64,000 nucleotides of DNA. It comes from Saccharopolyspora erythraea. Its GTDB lineage: Bacteria > Actinomycetota > Actinomycetes > Mycobacteriales > Pseudonocardiaceae. The stretch spans positions 4,526,001 through 4,590,000 of the forward strand of contig NZ_CP054839.1 in the NCBI RefSeq assembly GCF_018141105.1, read 5' to 3'. The notes beneath the pieces were generated by a model, which worked only from the letters and a program-made list of their open reading frames with translations, had not been told where the DNA came from and searched no databases. A program made the translations under genes and the position numbers. Positions 16,823 through 26,060 of this stretch are shown here, in pieces; the stretch's first letter is position 1, and every line of letters begins with the position of its first letter.

Positions 16823-17416
16823 ATGGCGGCCGAGTCCGATCTGGAACCCGCGACCCGGCAGCTCGCCGGGCTGGTGCGGGCTGTCAGCGACGAGCAACTG
16901 GCCGGGCCGACGCCGTGCCGCGACTACACCGTGGGTGATCTGCTCAGCCACATCGACGACCTGGCGATGGCGTTCACCCTGGCCGCGGCCAAGGATTTCG
17001 GCGACGTGCTCGACCGGGCGCCCTCGCCGGACGCGAGCAGGCTGGGCCGGGACTGGCGCGAGCGCATCCCGCGCCGCCTGGACGCGCTGGCGCAGGCCTG
17101 GCGCCGGCCGGCGGCGTGGGAGGGCATGACCCGCGCCGGCGGTATCGACCTGCCCGGTGAGGTCGCCGGGCAGGTGGTGGTCGACGAACTGGTGCTGCAC
17201 GGCTGGGACCTGGCCCGCGCCAGCGGGCAGCCCTTCGACGTCGACCCGGAGCTGCTGCGGGTGTGCGGGGAGTTCGTCGCCGCCATGTCGGCGCCGGGGC
17301 AGGAGGAGTCCCGGCAGGGCCTGTTCGGCCCGGTCGTGGAAGTCGGTCGTGACCGGCCGGAGCTGGAGCGGGTGCTGGGGATGGCGGGCCGCGACCCGGA
17401 CTGGCGACCGGCCTGA
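16823..17416 (+). CDS. TIGR03086-family DinB-fold metal-binding protein
   Basis: 197 residues from ATG 16823 with GGGGAGG upstream. The pattern TPCRDYTVGDLLSHIDDL, LPGEVAGQVVVDELVLHGWDLARA matches the DinB/mycothiol-dependent maleylpyruvate isomerase-like family, four-helix proteins with a His triad binding a divalent metal. In actinomycetes they are suspected mycothiol S-transferases, but the substrate is unknown. Monocistronic. Confidence 0.8.
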   Translation: MAAESDLEPATRQLAGLVRAVSDEQLAGPTPCRDYTVGDLLSHIDDLAMAFTLAAAKDFGDVLDRAPSPDASRLGRDWRERIPRRLDALAQAWRRPAAWEGMTRAGGIDLPGEVAGQVVVDELVLHGWDLARASGQPFDVDPELLRVCGEFVAAMSAPGQEESRQGLFGPVVEVGRDRPELERVLGMAGRDPDWRPA

Positions 17417-17510
17417 GCCGATCACGGCCCTGCCGTACTCGGGCGTCAGCAGCGGCCTGAGCCGGGGATGCCCCGGCGATGCGAAGAACTCCTGCTTGAG
17501 CCGCCGCGCA

Positions 17511-18002
17511 TCACTGCTCGGTGTTGGCCTCGCGCAGGGTGCGCATCGCCTCGGCCAGGGCGGCGGCCTGCTCGGTGCCCAGGGGAGCCAGCACCCGGTC
17601 GCGCAGGACCTGCGCGCCGGTGGCGCGGGCCTGCTCGGCGACGGTGCGACCGTGGTCGGTGAGCGCGGCGTAGGTGACGCGGCGGTCGGCCGGGCAGGGT
17701 TCGCGGCGCAGGAGCCCGGCGGCGGCCATCCGGTCGGCGACCTTGGTGAACCCGCCGCTGCTGAGCGCGGCCTCGCGCGCCAGCCGGGTCATGGGCATGC
17801 GGTGGTCGGGGGAGCGCACCAGCCGCAGCAGGATGTCGAAGGCGGCCGGGGTGATCGCGAAGCGGTCGGCGATCGCGCCCATCAGCCGGTCCTGGGTGGC
17901 GTGGTAGCCCTCGATGACCAGGCCCCACCAGGTGATGATCTCGTCGTCGCCGGGACGCGGGTCGGTGGTGGCGGCTGCCGGGCTGGTGGCGTCGCTGCTC
18001 AA
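17511..18002 (-). CDS. MarR-family repressor of the adjacent quinone-type operon (MhqR-like)
   Basis: 163 residues from TTG 18002, chosen because GAGGAG lies 7 nt upstream and the longer frame has no homology. The winged helix (PAAFDILLRLVRSPDHRMPMTRLAREAALSSGGFTKVADRMAAAGLLRRE, then CPADRRVTYAALTDHG) is typical MarR. It is divergent from the VOC dioxygenase, and inverted repeats lie between them, so it probably represses that operon until a quinone or phenolic ligand binds. Ligand is inferred from gene neighbours. Confidence 0.85.
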   Translation of the reverse strand: MSSDATSPAAATTDPRPGDDEIITWWGLVIEGYHATQDRLMGAIADRFAITPAAFDILLRLVRSPDHRMPMTRLAREAALSSGGFTKVADRMAAAGLLRREPCPADRRVTYAALTDHGRTVAEQARATGAQVLRDRVLAPLGTEQAAALAEAMRTLREANTEQ

Positions 18003-18064
18003 GAGCGTTCTCCTCGCGGTGCGGACTGCGCGCCCAGTGTACACCGCAACCCTTTCCAGGAAAC

Positions 18065-18114
18065 CTCTTGCGAGAAAGAGAACTGGGGCGTAGTGTCTTC
18101 CCGGTAAGAGGAAG
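18065..18114. promoter_or_regulatory. Two inverted repeats between MarR gene and dioxygenase
   Basis: CTCTT-N6-AAGAG (18065-18080) and CTTCC-N8-GGAAG (18097-18114) lie in the 173-bp divergent spacer. They are candidate MarR operators for autoregulation and repression of the dioxygenase operon. Short arms make this tentative. Confidence 0.4.
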
Positions 18115-18175
18115 TCGGGCGGCACACCGGGCTCGGCGACCGAGGAGCCAGCACCGGCCAGTGAAGGAGCGCGCG

Positions 18176-19159
18176 ATGACCATCGCCACCAGCGGCCTGC
18201 ACCACGTCACCGCGATCGCGGGCGACCCGCAGCGCAACGCCGACTTCTACCTGCGCACCCTCGGACTGCGCATGGTCAAGACCACCGTCAACTTCGACGA
18301 CCCCGGCACCTACCACCTCTACTACGGCGACGAGGCGGGCCGCCCCGGCTCGCTCATCACCTTCTTCCCCTGGAAGGGCGCACCCGCCGGACGCCGCGGC
18401 ACCGGACAGGCCACCACCACCGCCTTCTCGGTCCCCGAACAGTCGCTGGGCTGGTGGAAGCAGCACCTCGACACCCTCGGCGTGGACACCACCGAGATCG
18501 CCGAACGCGACGGCGAGCGGGCGCTGGGCTTCCGCGACCCCGACGGACTCGCGATCAGCCTCGTCGCCCACCCCCAGGGCGATCCCCGCGCACCGTGGGA
18601 CAACGGCATCGTGCCCGCCGAGCACGGAATCCGGGGCCTGCACTCGGTGACCCTGTCGGTCTCCGCCGAGGACGCCACCGTCGCGATGCTCGCCGACCTC
18701 GGACTGCGCCCCCACGAGCAGCACGACAACCGACTGCGCTTCGCCGCGGGCGAAGGCGGCCCCGGCGCGTTCGTCGACGTCCTGGTCACCCCCGGTGCGC
18801 AGCCCGGACTCGTGGCCGCCGGCACCGTGCACCACGTCGCCTGGCGCGCCCCCGACGAGACCACCCAGGCCACCTGGCGCGCCGAACTGGCCGACCAGGG
18901 CGTCGGCGTCACCTCCGTGCTGGACCGCCAGTACTTCCGCTCGATCTACTTCCGCGAACCCGGCGGCACCCTGCTGGAGATCGCCACCGACAAACCCGGC
19001 TTCACCGCCGACGAACCCCTGCTGGAACTCGGCCGCGCGCTGAAGCTGCCGCCGTGGCTGGAACCCAACCGCGAGCAGATCCAGGCCACCCTGCCCCAGC
19101 TCGACCTACCCGACGAGAACAACCCCGAACTCGCCCAGCGACTCGCGGAGAACCGATGA
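18176..19159 (+). CDS. Ring-cleaving VOC dioxygenase (MhqA/MhqO-type)
   Basis: 327 residues, GAAGGAG upstream. Two VOC halves: GLHHVTAIAGDPQRNADFYLRTLGLRMVKTTVNFDDPGTYHLYYGDEAG and GLHSVTLSVSAEDATVAMLADLGL ... VHHVAWRAPDETTQATW. The His and Glu metal ligands of the family (GLHHVT, VHHVAW, GGTLLEIATD) are present. Homologues are annotated as hydroquinone-specific or ring-cleaving dioxygenases that destroy quinones. Its stop overlaps the start of the next hydrolase (ATGA). Confidence 0.87.
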   Translation: MTIATSGLHHVTAIAGDPQRNADFYLRTLGLRMVKTTVNFDDPGTYHLYYGDEAGRPGSLITFFPWKGAPAGRRGTGQATTTAFSVPEQSLGWWKQHLDTLGVDTTEIAERDGERALGFRDPDGLAISLVAHPQGDPRAPWDNGIVPAEHGIRGLHSVTLSVSAEDATVAMLADLGLRPHEQHDNRLRFAAGEGGPGAFVDVLVTPGAQPGLVAAGTVHHVAWRAPDETTQATWRAELADQGVGVTSVLDRQYFRSIYFREPGGTLLEIATDKPGFTADEPLLELGRALKLPPWLEPNREQIQATLPQLDLPDENNPELAQRLAENR

Positions 19160-19782
19160 ACACCCCATCCCTGCACCACAAGTTCATCGACGACGAACCC
19201 GGCAAGCCCGTGCTCCTGCTGCTGCACGGCACCGGCGGCGGCCCCGACGACCTGCTCGACCTCGCCGCGCACCTCAGCCCCGGCTCACCCGTGCTGGCCC
19301 CAGCGGGACCGGTCAGCGAGAACGGCATGGCCCGCTGGTTCCGCCGCCTGCGCGAAGGCGTCTTCGACCACGACGACGTCATCGCCCGCGCCGGCCAGCT
19401 CGCCGACTTCGTCCTGGCCGCCCGCGACCACTACGGCCTGCACCAGCGCCGCCTGGTCGCCGTCGGGTTCTCCAACGGCGCCAACATCGCCGCCGCCACC
19501 GCCCTGCTGCGCCCCGACGCGCTGCGCGAGGCCGCCGCCTTCGCCGCCATGCTCCCGCTGCCGGACCCGCCCGACCACGACCTCACCGGCACCCGCGTCC
19601 TGCTCTCCAACGGACAACAGGACCCGATGGCACCCCTGCCATCGGCCGAGGCGCTCGTCGATACCCTCCAGCGCCGCAACGCCGAGGTCACCACGCACCG
19701 CCATCCGGGTGGACACCAGATCACCGCGGATGCGATCGAGACGGCGAAGAACTGGCTGGCCGCACCAGCCGAACGCACCTGA
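19156..19782 (+). CDS. MhqD-like phospholipase/carboxylesterase-family hydrolase
   Basis: 208 residues, translationally coupled to the dioxygenase. Alpha/beta hydrolase with LLLHGTGG oxyanion region, nucleophile elbow GFSNGA, Asp in SNGQQDPMAP and His in GGHQIT. The dioxygenase-hydrolase pair under a MarR repressor is the same layout as Bacillus mhqED/MhqR, which protects against quinone electrophiles. The hydrolase probably acts on the ring-cleavage product. Confidence 0.85.
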   Translation: MNTPSLHHKFIDDEPGKPVLLLLHGTGGGPDDLLDLAAHLSPGSPVLAPAGPVSENGMARWFRRLREGVFDHDDVIARAGQLADFVLAARDHYGLHQRRLVAVGFSNGANIAAATALLRPDALREAAAFAAMLPLPDPPDHDLTGTRVLLSNGQQDPMAPLPSAEALVDTLQRRNAEVTTHRHPGGHQITADAIETAKNWLAAPAERT

Positions 19783-19806
19783 GCACGCCCACCCACCGGA
19801 CCCGCC

Positions 19807-19842
19807 AGGCCCCATGCCCACCGGCATGGGGCCTTCTGTCCT
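19807..19842 (+). terminator. Terminator after the Mhq-like operon
   Basis: A perfect 12-bp stem (AGGCCCCATGCC at 19807-19818 and complement at 19823-19834) with a 4-nt loop, followed by T-rich TCTGTCCT. It lies 25 nt past the hydrolase stop. Confidence 0.75.
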
Positions 19843-20064
19843 ATTCCACCGAGCCAGGACCACGCCCGCCGCTACGCCTTTCACCGCAACCCGCCTCGAA
19901 TAAGTACCCATACGTACCGATACACGGATTGTTCGGCTTCCCACCGCCCGCAAAAGTGATCTGCATTACCGCCGCGACCAGCAAACCCCCGACCGCGGCG
20001 GTGGCTCCACAAACCCCATCCCCGCACGGGGAAAGGGGTTCACCCGAAGCCAAGGAGCAGAGGA

Positions 20065-21267
<1,203 letters not shown>

Positions 21268-21289
21268 CGACCACCCGCTGAACCACCTG

Positions 21290-21343
21290 GCGGCACACAC
21301 CGTGGCCTACCCGGCTCCCCGGGTAGGCCACGGTGTGTGCCGC
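21290..21343 (+). terminator. Perfect 25-bp hairpin after the peptidase
   Basis: Arms 21290-21314 and 21319-21343 are exact complements, 4-nt loop, starting 22 nt past the peptidase stop. No U-tract. It resembles the 32-bp hairpin at 11246 in design. Confidence 0.7.
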
Positions 21344-21641
21344 GTCCACGAGCTGGCCCACGGCCTGATCGACCTGCTCGAGCAGACCCGACTCCGGGCA
21401 GGGGAGAGGGGCCCCAACCCCGAACACGCAGCACTGACCCATCCACCGTCCACTGTGTCCAGGCAGCCGGACCGCGAGACGATGGGGAAAGGGGAGCGGC
21501 TGAGGTCCACGGCCTTGGGGAACATCGGTACAGCCGTTGCCGCTGAGAACGATCATGGTCAGCTAGCACACCGGTTGAGGGCTCCGCCGGGGTTCGCGGA
21601 AAGATCGCCGGGCAGGTAGCGGCGCTGGCTACGGTCCCCTC
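21344..21641. other. Gene-free spacer
   Basis: 298 bp between the peptidase terminator and the transposase fragment. Short open frames exist on both strands but none shows a recognisable domain, codon pattern or ribosome site that I would support. Confidence 0.4.
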
Positions 21642-21785
21642 GTGCCGGTGGAGTTCTGACTGATGAGCAGGCCGAGGCGTACGGGAAGTTCGCCGAGGAG
21701 CCGACCCGCCCCGAGCTGGAACGGTTCTTCTTCCTGGACGATGCGGACCGGGATCTGATCGCGCTACGGCGCTCAAAGCATCAGG
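21642..21785 (+). pseudogene. N-terminal fragment of a Tn3-family transposase (DUF4158)
   Basis: After GTG 21642 (VPVEF) a one-base deletion breaks the frame. The next frame then reads LTDEQAEAYGKFAEEPTRPE, LERFFFLDDADRDLIALRRSKH, the standard N-terminus of Tn3-family transposases of actinomycetes. Homology stops at about 21783, immediately before the convergent dienelactone-hydrolase gene, so roughly 50 of about 1000 residues remain. A broken mobile element at the left edge of the accessory island. Confidence 0.8.
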
Positions 21786-21796
21786 AGCCGATCGGA

Positions 21797-22522
21797 TCAA
21801 TCCGTGACGGGCAGGCACTCGGCGAGCAGAGCGACGACGTCACGCCAGGCCCGCTGTGCGTGCCGTGGGTGGTAGCCGACGCCGGGACGCACGGTGTGGT
21901 CGACCGGTGGATGGTGGAAGGCGTGAAGGGCTCCCCCGTAAACCACGAGGCGCCAGTCGACGCCCGCAGCCTGCATCTCCGCGGTGAACGCGTCCCGTTG
22001 GGCGGGCGGCATCATCGGGTCCTCCGACCCGACCCCGGCCCATACCGGGCAGCGAATGCGTGCCGCCTCGCCCGGTCGGCCCGTGGTGAGTGCGTTGACC
22101 GTCCCAATCGCGCGCAAATCGACACCATCGCGACCGAGTTCCAGTGCGACCGCACCCCCAGTGCCGTAGCCGACGGCGGCGATCCGGTCGGGGTCGGCCC
22201 GTGGTTCGGCACGCAACACGTCGAGCGCGGCGTGACCGATTCCTCGCATCCGGTCGGGGTCGGTGAGCAGCGGCATGCAACGGGCCAACATTTCCTCTGG
22301 GTCTTCCAAATAGCGTCCACCGTGGAGGTCGAAAGCCAGCGCCACGTACCCCACCTCGGCCAGAGCCTCGGCCCGGCGGCGCTCGACATCGCTGAGACCC
22401 ACCCCCTCGGGTCCGATCAGGACCGCGGGTCGGCGCTCGGCACCGGCCGGGAGCGCGAGGTATCCGATCATCGTCAGGTTGTCGGCCGGGTATTCGACCG
22501 TACGGGTTGTGACCGTCGTCAT
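21797..22522 (-). CDS. Dienelactone hydrolase-family protein without the catalytic Cys/Ser
   Basis: 241 residues, MTTVTTRTVEYPADNLTMIG onward. Fold and motifs are those of dienelactone hydrolases (GPEGVGLSDVERRRAEALAEVGYVALAFDLHG, IAAVGYGTGGAVALEL, HAFHHP). The elbow G-x-Nu-x-G normally holds Cys or Ser; here codons read GGC TAC GGC ACT GGG, so the nucleophile position is Gly. His (ALHAFHHP) and the acidic position (GSEDPMMPP) are kept. Either another chemistry or a non-catalytic protein. Confidence 0.82.
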   Translation of the reverse strand: MTTVTTRTVEYPADNLTMIGYLALPAGAERRPAVLIGPEGVGLSDVERRRAEALAEVGYVALAFDLHGGRYLEDPEEMLARCMPLLTDPDRMRGIGHAALDVLRAEPRADPDRIAAVGYGTGGAVALELGRDGVDLRAIGTVNALTTGRPGEAARIRCPVWAGVGSEDPMMPPAQRDAFTAEMQAAGVDWRLVVYGGALHAFHHPPVDHTVRPGVGYHPRHAQRAWRDVVALLAECLPVTD

Positions 22523-22746
22523 GCGACTGGACGGTAATGCATTCGGGGAGAATCGGACCGGATTCTGGCGCTACGCGAGAAGGGCTTGCATTCGGTACCT
22601 GGGTACCGCAGCCAGGGGCAGGGCATGTACGTGATGAAGACCTTTATCACGTACATGAGCGATCATGGTGGCGGGCCGGGTGTTCGCGCTGTCCCCGATG
22701 GGCAGGTGAGTGGTGGCGTCGCAGTCGTAGGAGCCGACCCAAACGA
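22523..22746. promoter_or_regulatory. Palindrome-rich spacer upstream of the dienelactone hydrolase-like gene
   Basis: Contains CGGTACC-TG-GGTACCG (22593-22608) and a perfect 12-bp inverted repeat CATGTACGTGAT-N10-ATCACGTACATG (22624-22657). The first lies about 70 bp upstream of the minus-strand start at 22522 and could be an operator. The second could serve as a terminator for the upstream minus-strand esterase, whose stop is at 22747. Confidence 0.45.
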
Positions 22747-24237
22747 TTACGAGAGATCGAAGGGGGCGGGGGAGTGGCCTTCCCAGATCTGGCGGGATGC
22801 CTGTTCGGGGTAGGGCAGACTCTTCGACTCGGTGTCCAGGACGCGGGTGAGGTGCCCGCCGGGCCGGTGGGCGGACCAGCCCGCGTCGCCGGTGGTGACG
22901 AAGCGGACCCATGCTTCCTGGAGTTCGCGGGAGAGCGCGACGGCCTCGGGAGTGGGCTCCACGCCGATGAGCTGGGTGCCGACGGGGCTGTCCAACGTGC
23001 CGAACGCCAGGGGCACGTCGAGGCTGTGGCAGGCGCCCAGGATGCCGCCGAGGGCCGGGGCAACCCAGCACAGTTCGAACAGGTACGAGGTGCCGCCGAC
23101 TGCGGCGTTCGCCTCGGCCAGCTTCTGTGACGGCATGCGGAAGAGGGCGTCGGAGTACACCGTCTCCACCAGCTCCTCCGGTCCTGCCTGCGGGAACGCG
23201 GCACGGTAGGCCCGCGCGCCGTCCGGCTGCGGGGCGTGCAGTTCCAGGGCTGCGTGGGCGTCCTGCTCGGTGAAGGTGCCGTACCGTCCGCTCATGACGC
23301 TGAAGTACCGGAATTCGTCCCGGGTGTGGCCGACGAGCAGTTCGGTCCCGCTCGCGCGCGCGCCGGTCAGCGCGGGCCAGGGCGTTTCCGGGAGGACCTC
23401 GCCGTCGACGACGGGGCACAGCGCGGTGCCGGTGTCCGTGAGGCGTCCCCAGCTCTCCCTATGCGCGTGGAGGCCGGCGTTGAAGAAGGTGAGCTCGGCG
23501 GCCAGGTGCCATGGGTCGATGTCGCGCAGGGCCTCGGCGGTGGGGGCCGCCGCGCCGAGCCGATTCGCGAACGCGGCGGTGACCTGCCGTGCCAGCGCGG
23601 GGGTGCTGTGCAGCCCCGGCACCGAATGGGCGATGGCCCGCCGGAACAGGCCGCGCGCGGACTTCATCGTCAGCAGGGCGGCGACCGAGCCCGCCCCGGC
23701 GGACACCCCGCCCACGGTGACCCGGCCGGGGTCGCCTCCGAAGGCGGCGATGTTGCGCTGCACCCACTCCAGCGCCGCGATCTGGTCGAGAAATCCGCGG
23801 TTGGGCGGCGCGTCGTCGAGGAATGCGAATCCCTCCGCACCCACGCGGCAGTTGATGGTCACCACGACGACTCCCGCCTCGGCCAGCGCTGCCGGGTCGT
23901 ACATCGGGTCGCTCGACGCCGCCGAGAGGTAGCCGCCCACGGGGATCCACACCAGCACCGGCAGTCCCGCCGCGCCGGGATCCGGAGTGCCGACGTTGAG
24001 CGTCAGCCAGTCGGTGCCCTGCGGGGGCACGTCGATCGGCAGGGACAGCGGCACCACGGGGCCGAACTCGACCGCCTGCCTCGTCCCCTCCCAGCGGTGC
24101 GGCGGCGCGGGCGCGGCGAAGCGGAGCGCTCCGACCGGCGGCTGGGCGTAGGGGATGCCGCGGAACACCGCGTGCCTCTGCCGCCGGCGCCCCTGCACCA
24201 CGCCTTCCGTGGTCCGTACCTTTGGCTGTTCGGACAT
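22747..24237 (-). CDS. Type-B carboxylesterase
   Basis: 496 residues. Carboxylesterase family: FRGIPYAQPPVGALRF near the N terminus, DQIAALEWVQRNIAAFGGDP, nucleophile elbow GGVSAGAGS, Glu in GHTRDEFRYF, His in GACHSLDVPLAFG. No signal peptide, so cytoplasmic. The oxyanion segment reads WIPVGGYLS rather than the usual HGGG, a notable deviation. It is divergent from a TetR gene that probably represses it. Confidence 0.88.
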   Translation of the reverse strand: MSEQPKVRTTEGVVQGRRRQRHAVFRGIPYAQPPVGALRFAAPAPPHRWEGTRQAVEFGPVVPLSLPIDVPPQGTDWLTLNVGTPDPGAAGLPVLVWIPVGGYLSAASSDPMYDPAALAEAGVVVVTINCRVGAEGFAFLDDAPPNRGFLDQIAALEWVQRNIAAFGGDPGRVTVGGVSAGAGSVAALLTMKSARGLFRRAIAHSVPGLHSTPALARQVTAAFANRLGAAAPTAEALRDIDPWHLAAELTFFNAGLHAHRESWGRLTDTGTALCPVVDGEVLPETPWPALTGARASGTELLVGHTRDEFRYFSVMSGRYGTFTEQDAHAALELHAPQPDGARAYRAAFPQAGPEELVETVYSDALFRMPSQKLAEANAAVGGTSYLFELCWVAPALGGILGACHSLDVPLAFGTLDSPVGTQLIGVEPTPEAVALSRELQEAWVRFVTTGDAGWSAHRPGGHLTRVLDTESKSLPYPEQASRQIWEGHSPAPFDLS

Positions 24238-24288
24238 GACGAGTCCTTCCCTCGAGTGGACCCCAGGATTATGGGTCAGGTGTATTAT

Positions 24289-24308
24289 GTCAACTGTATT
24301 GGAACAGT
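24289..24308. promoter_or_regulatory. Promoter/operator between carboxylesterase and TetR genes
   Basis: The minus strand carries TTGACA (24294-24289), a 16-nt spacer and TAATCC, a good promoter for the esterase. The dyad ACTGT-N6-ACAGT (24293-24308) overlaps the -35, where TetR binding would block transcription. The low GC of 24270-24305 stands out from its surroundings. Confidence 0.55.
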
Positions 24309-24334
24309 CCCGGGGTACGAGGGAGGGGCCGGCG

Positions 24335-24934
24335 ATGCCGAAACAGGTGGATCACCGCGGACGCCGCGAAGCGATCGCCCGCGCACTGTGGCGGGTGGTG
24401 GAGCAGCGCGGCGTCACACAGCTGACGATGCGCGTGGTGGCGCAGGAGGCGGGCATGTCACTCGGGCAGCTGCAGCACTACTTCGCCTCCCGGACCGCCA
24501 TGCTCTCCTTCGCCATGGACTTCGCGTCCGAGCAGACCTCGGTGCGCATACACCAGGGACTCGAAAAGCTCGGTGACCGTCCGCACCCCCGTGACGTGCT
24601 GCGACTGACGCTCGCGGAAATGCTCCCCCTGCATGCCGACGCCCGCGCGACCAGCCGGATGAGCGCCGCCTACGTCCTGGAGGCGCTGCACGACGAGGCC
24701 GTGCACGAGCAGGCGCGCCGCGGCCTCGTCCAAGGGCGGGCCCTCGTCGAGCGGCTGGTCCACCAGGCGATCGCCGACGGGCACATCGACTCCGGCCGCG
24801 ACCCGGCGACCGAGACCAACCTGCTCCTCGCCCTCACCGGCTTCACCTCCCTGATCGAACTCGACGTGATCGAGCCCCAGGACGCGCTCGCCGCGATCGA
24901 CGTGCATCTGGACCGGCTGTTCAGGAGTAGGTGA
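24335..24934 (+). CDS. TetR-family repressor
   Basis: 199 residues, GGGAGGGG upstream. N-terminal helix-turn-helix: RREAIARALWRVVEQRGVTQLTMRVVAQEAGMSLGQLQHYFASRTAML. The C-terminal ligand domain is of the BetI-like type (TetR_C_6). Divergent from the carboxylesterase, with the dyad between them, so an esterase-substrate sensor is likely. Confidence 0.87.
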   Translation: MPKQVDHRGRREAIARALWRVVEQRGVTQLTMRVVAQEAGMSLGQLQHYFASRTAMLSFAMDFASEQTSVRIHQGLEKLGDRPHPRDVLRLTLAEMLPLHADARATSRMSAAYVLEALHDEAVHEQARRGLVQGRALVERLVHQAIADGHIDSGRDPATETNLLLALTGFTSLIELDVIEPQDALAAIDVHLDRLFRSR

Positions 24935-25183
24935 CCTGCTCCCGGACACAGGGGCAGGTGGGACAAGATCAGCTCTAGTCCGGCCGCTCCCCGGCCTGGT
25001 GCCATCTGACCGGCCACCTCTACCTCGGCACCGCGCCCGGCAACGACCGTCCCATCTACGCCCTGAGCGTCCGCGCCGACGCCCGCCGTACCGAGCCCCA
25101 TGCATCGTGGCGGTCAACCACCGACTGACCCTCACCCAGCTCCATGTTCGCGCGGCCTCCTGATCAGTTCCCTGAACTGACGC
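24935..25183. other. Degraded accessory DNA
   Basis: A short hairpin after the TetR stop (CTGCTCCC/GGGGCAG, 24937-24958) is a possible terminator. At about 25008-25110 one frame reads HLTGHLYLGTAPGNDRPIYA and continues briefly, coherent protein-like sequence with no start and an early stop. It looks like a fragment of a mobile-element gene, family unknown. A CAGTTC-N3-GAACTG palindrome lies at 25165-25179 near the transposase end. Confidence 0.4.
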
Positions 25184-25440
25184 TCAGCCGCTCTCGTGGG
25201 CGCCGTCGTGGAAGGGACGCAAACCCCCGGCCACATCAGCTCGGGAGAAGGCGTAGCGCCCAGGAAGTTGATGTGGTCGTACTGGATCGGCGACAGCCGC
25301 GCGCACATCTCATCGGTGACCGGGAACCCCTGCTGGCGCAGGTGCTTGACAGCAGCATCCAGGTACAGGCTGTTCCACCAGATGACCGCGTTCAACGCCA
25401 GACCCAGACTGCCCAGCTGATCCTCCAAACCTTGCCCTTG
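25184..25440 (-). pseudogene. C-terminal fragment of a Tn3-family transposase
   Basis: The minus strand reads LEDQLGSLGLALNAVIWWNS, LYLDAAVKHLRQQGFPVTDE, MCARLSPIQYDHINFLG, then after a missing G (near 25263) RYAFSRADVAGGLRPFHDGA and a stop at 25184. This is the conserved end of the Tn3 DDE transposase domain. It is in opposite orientation to the N-terminal piece at 21642, so the two are not one simply deleted gene. It marks the right edge of the esterase/TetR island. Confidence 0.85.
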
Positions 25441-25804
25441 CCCGCGACCACGGCGCCATCCGCACGGCTGTCGCCGACCTCCTGCCCGAGCACACGGCCG
25501 CCGACCCGGACGCCCCGCCCCAGAACTACCGGTCACCCTCGACATGCCGGGCAAGGTCGCCGACTTCCTCCGTGCCGCCGACCTGGAGCCCGCAGAGCGG
25601 GCCGCGCTCGGCCAAGGGACGACCGTTCGGCGCGGCCAGGGCTACACCCTGCGCGTCACCGCCGTCCCGGCCGTGCACCGTCAGCTCCTCGCTCGCTGCC
25701 AGCCGCTCGACGGCGGCCGGGGCGTCCCGGCTGTTCCGGCCCAGCGCAAGGCCCGCCGCGGGTACGAGCACCGCGTCAGCACACTCGCGCCGATCGGACC
25801 ATGA
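25441..25804 (+). pseudogene. Frameshifted remnant of an unknown accessory protein
   Basis: One frame reads ARDHGAIRTAVADLLPEHTA and ADPDAPPQNY. After a one-base loss near 25531 it continues as VTLDMPGKVADFLRAADLEP and VRRGQGYTLRVTAVPAVHRQ. The coherence across the shift indicates an old gene of at least 120 codons, probably carried by the same mobile element. The family is not recognised. Confidence 0.45.
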
Positions 25805-26060
25805 TCAATCTCAGCGCACCGCTGTACCGATGTTCCCCGAGGCCGGCCCAGTCCTCCCGCACCTCCCGGCGCAAGCCCGCGGCGTCACGGCGCCGCTCCG
25901 GCAGCAGCCGCGAGAAGACCGCCAGCCGCGAGAAGATCCAGAAGAGGGCCTGACCTGCCCGTACTCAACGATCTAGAAAAACTAGCTGAAAACCTAATGG
26001 CTCTAGGTTTAGGTTGTCTCCGCTGACCAACCAGCAACACCCCGAGCGGAGAAACCCACC
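25805..26060. promoter_or_regulatory. Spacer with operator-like dyad upstream of the alpha/beta hydrolase
   Basis: AAACCTA-N7-TAGGTTT (25990-26010) lies in an AT-rich stretch 50 bp before the start at 26061. It is a plausible operator or MerR/MarR-type promoter element, but no regulator gene is adjacent. The rest, 25805-25975, shows nothing I can identify. Confidence 0.45.
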
